Origin: Mariprofundus erugo
GTDB lineage: Bacteria > Pseudomonadota > Zetaproteobacteria > Mariprofundales > Mariprofundaceae
Assembly (NCBI RefSeq): GCF_005818865.1
Contig: NZ_VBRY01000001.1
Span: forward strand, 124,001 to 188,000
Direction: 5' to 3'
DNA length: 64,000 nt
Position numbers and translations under genes: made by a program. Below, piece by piece: positions 8,934 through 17,351 of this stretch. Numbering within the stretch: position 1 is the stretch's first letter; the number at the start of each line of letters is the position of its first letter. Below the pieces are notes generated by a model. The model was not told the origin of the DNA. It worked only from the letters and a program-made list of their open reading frames with translations, and ran no database searches.

Positions 8934-10523
8934 ATGCGAGGTGAATCATTGTCACCAACCTGGATAAACGAGTTCAAACTAAAAAAAGGCCGTCCTCTGA
9001 GGGTTTTGCACGTCGGAAATATTGCCAACAATGCTTACAATAATGCCAAGGTGCAGCGCCAGAGGGGAATTGATGCGGATGTTATATGTCATGATTATTA
9101 CCACATCATGGGGTGCCCTGAGTGGGAGGATGCCGACTTTTCCGGCGAGTTCGGCGATCCATTTAGGCCGCAATGGTATCAATGTGATTTGAATCGTTTT
9201 GAGCGCCCCGACTGGTTTGCCCAGGGGGCGTTCGTCAATTGTGCAAACTACCTGCTAAGCAAGGGCGACGGAGATACAGTTCAGGCTGCGCGACTCTGGC
9301 GGGTGTTATCAGTCGAAAATGGATTGATTGATCCATCTGCAGGTGCCGTTGGCCACATGGGTGGTGCGGAGCTAAACAGAGCGCTCGCTGTCAGGGGGAT
9401 GATGGCGTTGGCCAGAAAAATCCTGCCCCGACCAGTGAAGAGGATTTTACACCAGCTTCTGATTCGCGTGACTCTGAGGGCTGCCCCTTCCCTGGATCGG
9501 GCTTATGATCTGGTATTGCGATTCAGGGCAGAATTTCCGGCTAGATTAGCGGAAAAGGGAGCTGGATTAAGTATTGCCGATATAGCTCCATGGATGGGTA
9601 ATATAAGAGAGTGGCAGAAGTTATTCAGTCAATATGATGTCATCCAGGCCTATGCCACTTATCCCATATTGCCGATTCTTGCGGGTTATAAAAATTTTGC
9701 GGCCTATGAGCATGGAACTATTCGTGAAATCCCGTTCGAGAATAATGCCCAGGGACGTCTTTGTGCCATCAGTTACAAGCTTTCTCCCGTCGTTTTTATT
9801 ACCAACAGTGATAATCTGATTGCCGCCGGGCGGCTCGGGTTGCAGCAGGATCAGGTTATCTGTTTGCCGCATGCATTCGATAATGAAAAACTGTTTCGCT
9901 TTGCGAGAGAAAACGCTGGCAGTTTTGTGCCGCCGGTGGATCATGTGGTGTTTTTTTCGCCGTCGCGCCAGCACTGGAAGGATCGCGATCCCTCGATGGC
10001 AAAAGGCAATGATGCCATCTTTTATGCTGCGAAAGAGTTGCTTGCAGAAGGCTACAATTTCCGTCTCGAGCTGGTCGAGTGGGGGCGGGATGTGGAGTGC
10101 TCTAAAGAGCTGATCCGGCAGTTGGGAATCGATAAGGCCGTTGTCTGGGTCAAACCGATGAAGAAGCGGCAGTTGTGGGCTAAGTACCTGTCTGTTCATG
10201 CCGTGATTGATCAGTTTTTGCTGCCCGCTCTTGGCGGGGTCGGGTTTGAAACCATGGCTTTGGGTAGAAGGTTGCTCACAGCAATGGACATGGAGTTGGC
10301 AGTAAGGTTTTTCGGAGCATCGCCGCCATTGTTTGATGTGCGGGATGTGGCTTCGACAATAGTTGCTATGCGTCGAGTGCTTGAGGACCCGCAGGATCAG
10401 CAGAGAATAGGTGATGATGCCAGAGAGTGGATAAACAGCTACCATTCCGCCGACAGAGTTTGTCGGATACAGGTAGATGCGTATCGCAGGATATTAGAAA
10501 CCGTGGAGGTTGCCAGTGCGTGA
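8934..10523 (+). CDS. Glycosyltransferase-like protein, tandem paralogue of the preceding gene
   Basis: 529 residues. It opens with RVLHVGNIANNAYNNAK and DYYHIMGCPEWEDAD, nearly the same blocks as its neighbour, and later has YEHGTIREIPFEN, FSPSRQHWKDRD and VIDQFLLPALGGVGFETMALG. The middle third differs completely from the paralogue, with basic helical sequence ARKILPRPVKRILHQLL around 165-180. The ATG follows a run of seven G residues (8924-8930) that can serve as the ribosome-binding site. Divergence of the linkers with conservation of the ends suggests different acceptor specificities on one fold. The 3' end overlaps the next methyltransferase by 8 bases. Confidence 0.7.
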   Translation: MRGESLSPTWINEFKLKKGRPLRVLHVGNIANNAYNNAKVQRQRGIDADVICHDYYHIMGCPEWEDADFSGEFGDPFRPQWYQCDLNRFERPDWFAQGAFVNCANYLLSKGDGDTVQAARLWRVLSVENGLIDPSAGAVGHMGGAELNRALAVRGMMALARKILPRPVKRILHQLLIRVTLRAAPSLDRAYDLVLRFRAEFPARLAEKGAGLSIADIAPWMGNIREWQKLFSQYDVIQAYATYPILPILAGYKNFAAYEHGTIREIPFENNAQGRLCAISYKLSPVVFITNSDNLIAAGRLGLQQDQVICLPHAFDNEKLFRFARENAGSFVPPVDHVVFFSPSRQHWKDRDPSMAKGNDAIFYAAKELLAEGYNFRLELVEWGRDVECSKELIRQLGIDKAVVWVKPMKKRQLWAKYLSVHAVIDQFLLPALGGVGFETMALGRRLLTAMDMELAVRFFGASPPLFDVRDVASTIVAMRRVLEDPQDQQRIGDDAREWINSYHSADRVCRIQVDAYRRILETVEVASA

Positions 10524-11649
10524 AAAATTATTGGAGGTGTTGAATGAGAGGTTTTCCGATGAGGAAGCATTCACGCTGAAGGTCTTTGAATCCACTGACG
10601 GGCATGTGAACGAAGGAGTGCTTCAGTCCTCTGAAGGTGTCCATTGGTACCCGATTGTTGATGGAGTGCCCTGCTTTTTACAAGGCGAATTGCAGCCTGA
10701 TTTTTCTGAGTTTGCAGCAAGGCACGGTTTAACACTTTCATCTGGTCAGCAGGCCCAGGTTTGTGCCCGACGTCAGGAGCAGTCGAAAACCAATGAAACC
10801 TTTTCAGATAAATGGCGGAAATTCAAGAACTACGGTCATGAGGCCGAACACAAGGATTTTCTCTTTGGCTGGTATTGCAAGAAGCTTGGTGTCGCAAATG
10901 TGGATGAACTGAAAGCGTTTTATCACGGAAAAGGACGAGTCCTGGAAGTGGGGCCTGGCTCCGGTTTTAATACACGCTTTATTGCTGAAAACTGTCCTGG
11001 TGAGGTGTTTGCACTGGATGTTTCGGAAGCAGCCGATACCACGTATCACAATACAAAGGATCTGGCTAATTGCGCCGTGGTGAAAGCCGACTTGATGGAG
11101 GCGCCATTCGCGGATAACTATTTCGACTTTATCATTGCAGATGGCGTGTTGCATCATACGCCAAACACCAAAGATGCTGTATTTGCCCTGTTCAACAAGG
11201 TGAAACCGGGGGGGCAGTTTTTCTTTTATATCTACCGCAAGATGGGGGCTGCCAGACAGTTTTGTGATAGCTACATCCGCGAGTCATATACACAGATGGC
11301 GCCTGAAGCATGTTATGCCGCCTGCGAAGGGCTTACCGAGCTTGGGCGTGAACTCAGTAAACTGAATGCCAAAATCACCCTTGAGAAGCCGGTTGATGTT
11401 TTGGGGATCCCGGCAGGAACGCATGATGTGCAGCGACTGATCTATTATAATTTTGTCAAATGCTTCTGGAATGACAGCTTTGATTATGAAACCAATAATA
11501 TGGTGAATTTCGACTGGTACCATCCTCACAATGCCTGGCAGCATACTGAGGACGAAGTTGTGACGTGGATGGAGGAGCTGGGCGTTTCGGAATATAGCTT
11601 TCATGATTCGAATCCGAACGGAATTTCCGTTCTGTTGACTAAGCCCTGA
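10516..11649 (+). CDS. SAM-dependent methyltransferase with N-terminal Trm112-like segment
   Basis: 377 residues from GTG 10516. GGAGG at 10505-10509 sits six bases upstream; TTG 10510 would put the site directly against the start. Residues ~25-60 contain VHWYPIVDGVPCFLQ, which resembles the Trm112p-like (UPF0434) signature IP..DGVP.fL but without visible zinc cysteines. The methyltransferase follows with motif I VLEVGPGSGFNTRF near 142-155 and ADGVLHHTPNTKDA near 210. A C-terminal ~90-residue tail with WYHPHNAW is not recognised. Trm112-like plus methyltransferase arrangements are known in LPS and capsule loci. The substrate is presumably a sugar of this polysaccharide. Confidence 0.78.
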   Translation: MREKLLEVLNERFSDEEAFTLKVFESTDGHVNEGVLQSSEGVHWYPIVDGVPCFLQGELQPDFSEFAARHGLTLSSGQQAQVCARRQEQSKTNETFSDKWRKFKNYGHEAEHKDFLFGWYCKKLGVANVDELKAFYHGKGRVLEVGPGSGFNTRFIAENCPGEVFALDVSEAADTTYHNTKDLANCAVVKADLMEAPFADNYFDFIIADGVLHHTPNTKDAVFALFNKVKPGGQFFFYIYRKMGAARQFCDSYIRESYTQMAPEACYAACEGLTELGRELSKLNAKITLEKPVDVLGIPAGTHDVQRLIYYNFVKCFWNDSFDYETNNMVNFDWYHPHNAWQHTEDEVVTWMEELGVSEYSFHDSNPNGISVLLTKP

Positions 11650-11680
11650 TTCGATAATGGCAGGAGGGAGGTAGCGGTAG

Positions 11681-12913
11681 ATGAAAGAGCTTCTGAAGGG
11701 CATGGTCAAGGTAGCTCTGGATCTACTGTTTCTGCTTCCTGCCATTTTTGCTGCCGCAGCTTCGCGTTTTGCTACCAGACATGTTGATGTAGGACTGGGG
11801 CCTGAACCATTGGTCAGCTACCTTTATCACAAGAAGGCGTTGAATGGTGCCGGATATAGTGCGGAAACCTTTGTTTTTGATAGTAATTTTATTACCAGTG
11901 ATTTTGACTTTAATGCCAGTAGGGTACTTTCACCGGCATTGATATTGCTGCGTTGGCACTATCTTTATTTCAGGGCACTGTTTCGCTACCGTTGTCTGTA
12001 TATCTCCTTTCACGGCGGGCCATTGATGGCGACCATTGTTTTGAGAGGACTGGAGCCTTTCTTGTTGCGACTGGCTGGTATCAAGGTTGTCATTCTTCCA
12101 TATGGTAGTGATGTTCAGGATATGACGCGTTGTCCCAATTTCGCTTTTACCACTGCAATTTCAAAGGACTATCCGTTGCAGAGATGGACCCGTAATCGGG
12201 TGGTCAGGCAAATTGACCGCTGGACATGTCATGCGACGCATGTCGTGACAGGTTGTGACTGGATTGATTATATGTATCACTGGGACTCTGTGACACTGAA
12301 TAACTTTTCGATTGATACAGAATTCTGGAGTCCGGTTTCTCCTCCTTCAGAAATGGAGGGGCCCATCAGGATATTGCACTCTCCCAATCATCGCTCTATC
12401 AAGGGAACCTGCTTTTTTGAGAGTGCAATCCTGCAGTTGAAGGAAGAGGGCTTTGATATTGAGCTCATTGTTCTGGAAAGGCAGTCGAATGCCGAGATTC
12501 GACGGGTGATGTCCGAGGTAGATATTGTTGCTGACCAGCTGATTATTGGATGGTATGCAATGTTTGCTATGGAGGGTATGGCGCTGGCAAAGCCGGTTCT
12601 TTGCTATTTGAGAGATGATTTAAAGTCCTTTTATACTATGCATGGAATCATTGAAGAGGGCGAGATACCATTGGTTGAGTGTCATCCATCCAATGTGACA
12701 GACGTTATTCGTGGTCTGATTTCTGATCGCTCGCGGATGATCGAAATCGGGCGGCAGTCCAGGGAGTTTATCATCAAACATCACTCTCTTCAGGTGATAG
12801 GTGCGCGGTTTGCCGCTATCAACAAGGGAATGGGAATATTGCCGTCGACTCCCGTATCTGCAGATAGTCGAACAAGTAGCGAGGAGTTATCGGATGCCTG
12901 TTCACACCATTGA
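11681..12913 (+). CDS. Glycosyltransferase (GT4-like) with N-terminal hydrophobic segment
   Basis: 410 residues, started by a strong site GGAGGGAGG at 11663-11671. Residues ~10-27 (VALDLLFLLPAIFAAAA) are a hydrophobic stretch that may anchor the protein to the inner membrane. The C-terminal half has ILHSPNHRSIKGT, an EVDIVADQLIIGWYAMFAMEG block and MALAKPVLCYLRDD. The E-x(7)-E of GT4 is not strict here. The same blocks recur in the gene at 16203, so these two form a second related pair within the locus. Donor and acceptor are unknown. The 3' end overlaps the following methyltransferase by 20 bases. Confidence 0.72.
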   Translation: MKELLKGMVKVALDLLFLLPAIFAAAASRFATRHVDVGLGPEPLVSYLYHKKALNGAGYSAETFVFDSNFITSDFDFNASRVLSPALILLRWHYLYFRALFRYRCLYISFHGGPLMATIVLRGLEPFLLRLAGIKVVILPYGSDVQDMTRCPNFAFTTAISKDYPLQRWTRNRVVRQIDRWTCHATHVVTGCDWIDYMYHWDSVTLNNFSIDTEFWSPVSPPSEMEGPIRILHSPNHRSIKGTCFFESAILQLKEEGFDIELIVLERQSNAEIRRVMSEVDIVADQLIIGWYAMFAMEGMALAKPVLCYLRDDLKSFYTMHGIIEEGEIPLVECHPSNVTDVIRGLISDRSRMIEIGRQSREFIIKHHSLQVIGARFAAINKGMGILPSTPVSADSRTSSEELSDACSHH

Positions 12914-13733
12914 TCTTGAGTCAGAGCAGGACGAAATAAATTTCGATCATGCCGACAAGCAATCCTATGTATTTATGACGGATGACGATGCGGAATGGCG
13001 ACAGGTGACAGAAAAGTCGCTGGATGAGTACATAGAATACCATGATTTACAGGGCTATGATGAGCTGACCCGCGTTGTGATGCAGCATTTTCAGAATATC
13101 GCCTTCAAGTATATGCATTTGTCGGCAGGTGACGATGCACGGGTTCTGGACGTCGGTTGTGGTGTCGGCCGCACTCTGCCACTTTATGCCAGGGATATTG
13201 CCGGTCACTCTCTTTATGTCGGACTTGATCCAATTCATGTGAATGTAGAGCGCGATTATCATTTTCTTTGCGCAAAAGCTGAGGATCTGGCCCGGCTGAC
13301 TTTTGCCGCTCCATTTAACCTTGTGCTGTTTGCAACCTCGCTTGATCATGTGCGTGATGTTCGGGTTGCTCTTGATGCTGTCAAAACCGTTCTGGCGGAT
13401 GGCGGGTACATGGTATTCTGGCTTGGTCTGCATGATTCGTCGTTGGTGGCTGAAACGGCGGGTAGCCAGGTATTGAAAAAAATATTTTCATGTCAGGGAC
13501 TGTTGAGACGATCATTACATTTGCTGAAATGGCTTGTGACCGGTTTACCGGCGTTGTTGCTGCGCTGTGCAGCGCGGGAGCGTAGCCTGCGCAAACGAAT
13601 GCCGCTTGATCCATTTCACTTTCACTATTTTCTTGATGATGATATTGATCGTCTTCTTTCGGGTCATGGAGAGATAGTGGAAAGACTGCGTATTCCCGGA
13701 ACAAATTCGTTGTTTGTGGTTATCAGGGGCTAG
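12894..13733 (+). CDS. Class I SAM-dependent methyltransferase
   Basis: 279 residues from ATG 12894, chosen because GAGGAG at 12881-12886 lies eight bases upstream and because the longer frame would run far into the preceding gene. Motif I VLDVGCGVGRTLPLY is near 84-98, followed by YVGLDPIH and LVLFATSLDHVRD, which fits Methyltransf_11/23 proteins. Residues ~195-235 are hydrophobic and basic (LLRRSLHLLKWLVTGLPALLLR), suggesting an amphipathic helix against the membrane. It is the fourth methyltransferase domain in the locus. There is a 62-base gap before the flippase gene. Confidence 0.78.
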   Translation: MPVHTIDLESEQDEINFDHADKQSYVFMTDDDAEWRQVTEKSLDEYIEYHDLQGYDELTRVVMQHFQNIAFKYMHLSAGDDARVLDVGCGVGRTLPLYARDIAGHSLYVGLDPIHVNVERDYHFLCAKAEDLARLTFAAPFNLVLFATSLDHVRDVRVALDAVKTVLADGGYMVFWLGLHDSSLVAETAGSQVLKKIFSCQGLLRRSLHLLKWLVTGLPALLLRCAARERSLRKRMPLDPFHFHYFLDDDIDRLLSGHGEIVERLRIPGTNSLFVVIRG

Positions 13734-13795
13734 CATCAACCGCGAGTGTATCAATTGATGTTGGTCCGAATGAATTCCTGTTTTCCCGGGTTACA

Positions 13796-15211
13796 ATGAT
13801 TCGGACATTTTTGAAGGATAGTGCCATTTATGTGGTGCCTATCGTGCTGTCGCGTGGAACGGGACTGATACTTTTACCGGTATACACTCATTTTATGTCT
13901 TCGGATGTGTATGGGGCACTGGAATTGTTGATGTTGCTCTATGCGTTATTGAATCTGACACTGCCGCTTGAGATAACCCAGGCGGTTGCACGGTTTCTTG
14001 CCGACAGCTCCGATCTGAAGGAAAAACAGCGCATCGCTTCGACCGGCTATTGGTTTACGTGTGTTGTTTTTTCTATTGCAGCGTCGGTATTGCTTGTCAT
14101 ACCAGAGAAGATTTCCCAGCTACTGTTCGGGGGGGGGCAATACATATTTGAAGTGCGGCTGGCCGCCATTGCGATGCTGTTCAATGCTTTGCAATATGTG
14201 GTTCAGAATCAGTTGCGCTGGTTGCACGAAGCCAGGCTTTCAGCCTATGTAAGTGTCATCTTCTCGATGGTTAGTGCAATGGTATCTGTGTTGGCTCTGT
14301 GGGGTTGGCATATGGGATTGGCAGGGGTGATCTACGGACAGATATTCGGCAGCCTGATCAGCCTTCTTGCCGGTCACTACCTGACAACACGGCGTGTTCC
14401 GGTGCGGTTGACCTTTGACGTTGTTCTGCTGCGAAAAATGCTGTTGTTTTCGGCTCCGCTTGTGATATCGAATGTAGGCGTTTATGTGGCGACATTTATG
14501 GATCGCTGGCTACTGAATCATTTGCTGGGGCTTGAGGCTGTGGGGATTTACAGTGTGGCCATGCGTTTTGCCTCTATTGTGACGCTGGGTACGGCCGTGT
14601 TTCAGATGTCTTTAACCCCTCTGATCTATAGCCGCTTCAAAGAGGCGGAGACACCGGGTGAAATTGACAGGATTGTCAGTCAGGTTTTATTACTACTTGT
14701 TCCATTCATTGGATTTCTGGCTTTGATAGCGCCGTGGCTGGTGCAGCTGTTGACAGGAGACCATTATGCTGAAGCAGCCTCACTGGTTGGCTGGTTGTCG
14801 CTGGTGATTCTGTTGATGGGCAGCTATGTGTTTTTTCCCGGCTTGTGGATTTCGGGAAAGACAAAGCATATCGCGGCTATCAACCTTGTTGCTGCACTGG
14901 TGAACCTGGTACTTAACTGGATTTTGATCGGGCAGATCGGAGTGTTTGGTGCAGTGCTTGGAACGCTGGCCTCGGCGATTACGATGTGCGGTCTTTATTA
15001 CTACTACTCACTGAAGGAATATCACGTGCCGTACAGAATGTGGCGTTATCTTCTGGTGCTTGCCGGGCTGTCAATGTTTCTGACTTTGCTGGCAGTTATT
15101 GATAGCATTTGGCTGCATTGGATCGCCTGGTTGATGCTATGTGTGGCTGCCGTGTTGCTGTTGCCTCATCCGCGAGACCGGTTATGGATGAATGTGTTAT
15201 ACAGACATTGA
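13796..15211 (+). CDS. wzx: Wzx-type polysaccharide flippase (MOP superfamily)
   Basis: 471 residues with about 12-14 hydrophobic segments spread evenly along the chain, the size and pattern of PST/Wzx lipid-linked oligosaccharide flippases. The N-terminal YVVPIVLSRGTGLILLPVYT resembles the first helix of this family. The protein would flip undecaprenyl-linked repeat units to the periplasm. It is an alternative to the wzm/wzt ABC route encoded at 1685-3804, so two export mechanisms are encoded in one locus. A run of nine G residues (14129-14137) falls inside the reading frame at FGGGQ. The next gene appears to start just after this stop. Confidence 0.88.
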   Translation: MIRTFLKDSAIYVVPIVLSRGTGLILLPVYTHFMSSDVYGALELLMLLYALLNLTLPLEITQAVARFLADSSDLKEKQRIASTGYWFTCVVFSIAASVLLVIPEKISQLLFGGGQYIFEVRLAAIAMLFNALQYVVQNQLRWLHEARLSAYVSVIFSMVSAMVSVLALWGWHMGLAGVIYGQIFGSLISLLAGHYLTTRRVPVRLTFDVVLLRKMLLFSAPLVISNVGVYVATFMDRWLLNHLLGLEAVGIYSVAMRFASIVTLGTAVFQMSLTPLIYSRFKEAETPGEIDRIVSQVLLLLVPFIGFLALIAPWLVQLLTGDHYAEAASLVGWLSLVILLMGSYVFFPGLWISGKTKHIAAINLVAALVNLVLNWILIGQIGVFGAVLGTLASAITMCGLYYYYSLKEYHVPYRMWRYLLVLAGLSMFLTLLAVIDSIWLHWIAWLMLCVAAVLLLPHPRDRLWMNVLYRH

Positions 15212-15234
15212 GCAGCTTCGGAGGAAACAGGGAC

Positions 15235-16146
15235 GTGATAAAACAGAACTATTCAAATATTGTACTTACAGGTGGGACAGGGTTGCTTGGCAGCCATCTG
15301 TTGCCCATGTTGGCAGATAAGGCGCATGTGTGGGCGATCGGCCAGGGTTCTCCGGAAGAAACAGAAAATGTTTCATGGGTAAAGTGCGACCTTGCCGGTG
15401 ATCTTTCATGTTTGCGCGAGCAGTTGCCTGAAAGAGTCGATGCGGTGATTCACCTCGCACAGTCGCAATTTTTTCGCGACTTCCCTGCGAAAGCGGATCA
15501 TATTTTTCACGTCAATGTGGCCAGTACCCAGGCTTTGTTGCAAATAGCGTCGGAGCGTGGCTGTCAGCATTTTGTCAATGCATCTACCGGTGGTGTTTAC
15601 GATGCGGCAGATGCCCCCTTTATCGAAGGGAAGGCACATGTTACCGGGCGAGGACTTGCCATGTACCCTGCATCCAAGTTGTGTAGCGAGTTGCTTGTAA
15701 ATGCTTATGCCGGACTGTTCAGTGTTGTGAACCTTCGCTTTTTCTTTATTTATGGAAAAGGCCAGAGTGATTCGATGTTGATGCCCCGGCTAGTGAACTC
15801 GGTTTATCAGGGGGCACCGATCACCCTGCAGGGTGAAAATGGCCTTTCGCTTAATCCTGTTCATGCCAGTGATGCCGCGAAGGCTGTCATTGCAGCATTG
15901 AGTCTTGACGGGGCGCACGCAATCAACGTTGCCGGAAGAGATATTGTAACCTTGCGCCAGATTGGGGAGTGGATTGGTAGCAATCTCGGTGTAGCCCCGA
16001 AGTTTGATTGCCGTGCCGAACAGAAGGCGCCCAATATGGTGGCGGATATTGAGCAGATGAGCAGGCATTTGCTCTCGCCCGAGATTGCTTGCCATCATGG
16101 CATTGCGGACTATTGCAACCATTATCTTGCAGGAAAGGCGGAGTGA
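15235..16146 (+). CDS. NAD-dependent epimerase/dehydratase (extended SDR), nucleotide-sugar modifying
   Basis: 303 residues from GTG 15235, with GGAGG at 15220-15224 at good spacing. The frame is open upstream to 15109, but that part overlaps wzx and does not look like SDR sequence. The Rossmann motif TGGTGLLGS is at the N-terminus, with VIHLAQS near residue 70 and NASTGGVYD near 120. The active-site YPASK matches YxxxK. YGKGQSD and NPVHASDAAKA are typical of GalE/RmlB-like enzymes. It likely epimerises or reduces a nucleotide sugar used by this locus. Which sugar cannot be said; the family includes UDP-hexose 4-epimerases and 4-reductases. Confidence 0.8.
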   Translation: MIKQNYSNIVLTGGTGLLGSHLLPMLADKAHVWAIGQGSPEETENVSWVKCDLAGDLSCLREQLPERVDAVIHLAQSQFFRDFPAKADHIFHVNVASTQALLQIASERGCQHFVNASTGGVYDAADAPFIEGKAHVTGRGLAMYPASKLCSELLVNAYAGLFSVVNLRFFFIYGKGQSDSMLMPRLVNSVYQGAPITLQGENGLSLNPVHASDAAKAVIAALSLDGAHAINVAGRDIVTLRQIGEWIGSNLGVAPKFDCRAEQKAPNMVADIEQMSRHLLSPEIACHHGIADYCNHYLAGKAE

Positions 16147-16202
16147 TTGCTTAGCTTGGATGTGCCTGTGCTCACCATGCTAATGATATCGGACTTCAGG
16201 GC

Positions 16203-17348
16203 ATGAAGGTGCTTCACTGTCCTGATCTGGTTGGCGGTCATTCTGTTCAGCTCTCCAGAGCTGAACGCCGCTTAGGCCTTGAAAGCCGGCTGGTTGTGTT
16301 CTATCAGAGCTCTTTTAATTACCCTGCCGATGAAGTGCTACTGCCTGCTGCGTCAGGTATTTTGCAGCGTGAGCTTGCGCGCTGGAAGTTACTTTGGCGT
16401 GCTCTTAAGTATGATGTGATTCATTATAATTTTGGCCAGTCGATCATGCCTTCAAGGCTTGCGGCATATGGCAGGATGGCGCAGGCATATCCATTGTGGG
16501 TGCAGTATCTATATCGAGGCTATGTTGCCTGCTTTGAGCTTTTTGACGTCAGACTTCTGAAGTGGCTTGGAAAGGCAATCATTGTCACTTTTCAGGGCGA
16601 TGATGCCAGGCAGGGGGACTATTGCCGAAGCCATTTTGATATTACCTTTGCGAATGAGGTGGAGCCAGAATATTACACACCTGTATCGGATCAGGTGAAG
16701 CGAGACAGGATTGCATTTTTTGATATTTATGCTGATAAAATCTATGCGTTGAACCCTGATTTACTCCGTGTGTTACCCGAGCGCGCTGAATTTTTGCCAT
16801 ATTCGTCTGTAGACGTGCAGGACTGGTTGCCTGTGTCCGGCGGACATAGGGGGCGACCAGTTTTATTGCATGCCCCAAGCCACAGGGGAGTTAAAGGGAC
16901 GCAGTATATTCTTGATGCTGTTGAAAGGCTGCGCGATGAGGGTGTCCAGTTTGACTTTATTCTGGTCGAGGGTATGACAAATAGTGAGGCACGCAGCTGT
17001 TATGGAAAGGCGGACTTGCTGATTGATCAGTTACTGGCTGGCTGGTATGGCGGTTTGGCCGTTGAGTTGATGGCTTTAGGTAAACCTGTGGTGGCCTACC
17101 TTCGTGAAGAAGATCTTGAATTTATCCCTGATGAAATGCGCAGGGATCTACCGGTGATTCAGGCGACACCGGACTCTGTTTATGATGTTGTGAAGTATTT
17201 CTTAACCGAGGGGCGGGAGGAGCTGGTGTCACTGGGGCAGAAAAGCAGATGCTTTGTTGAAAAGTGGCATGATCCGTTGAAGATCGCCCTGCGTATGAGG
17301 CTGGAATATGAAGGGGTGCTGGAAGCAGGCCACCCCGGGGAGTTATAG
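16203..17348 (+). CDS. Glycosyltransferase (GT4-like), related to the gene at 11681
   Basis: 381 residues. The N-terminus MKVLHCPDLVGGHSVQLSRAE is a GT4-type opening. The C-terminal half has LLHAPSHRGVKGTQYI, the block KADLLIDQLLAGWYGGLAVELMALGKPVVAYL and a terminal helix rich in charged residues. The DQLxxGWY and MALxKPV blocks are shared with 11681-12913, so the two are paralogues. The gene begins 56 bases after the epimerase and ends three bases before asnB2, with no terminator visible between. Probably one of the chain-building transferases; linkage and donor are unknown. Confidence 0.75.
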   Translation: MKVLHCPDLVGGHSVQLSRAERRLGLESRLVVFYQSSFNYPADEVLLPAASGILQRELARWKLLWRALKYDVIHYNFGQSIMPSRLAAYGRMAQAYPLWVQYLYRGYVACFELFDVRLLKWLGKAIIVTFQGDDARQGDYCRSHFDITFANEVEPEYYTPVSDQVKRDRIAFFDIYADKIYALNPDLLRVLPERAEFLPYSSVDVQDWLPVSGGHRGRPVLLHAPSHRGVKGTQYILDAVERLRDEGVQFDFILVEGMTNSEARSCYGKADLLIDQLLAGWYGGLAVELMALGKPVVAYLREEDLEFIPDEMRRDLPVIQATPDSVYDVVKYFLTEGREELVSLGQKSRCFVEKWHDPLKIALRMRLEYEGVLEAGHPGEL

Positions 17349-17351
17349 GCT

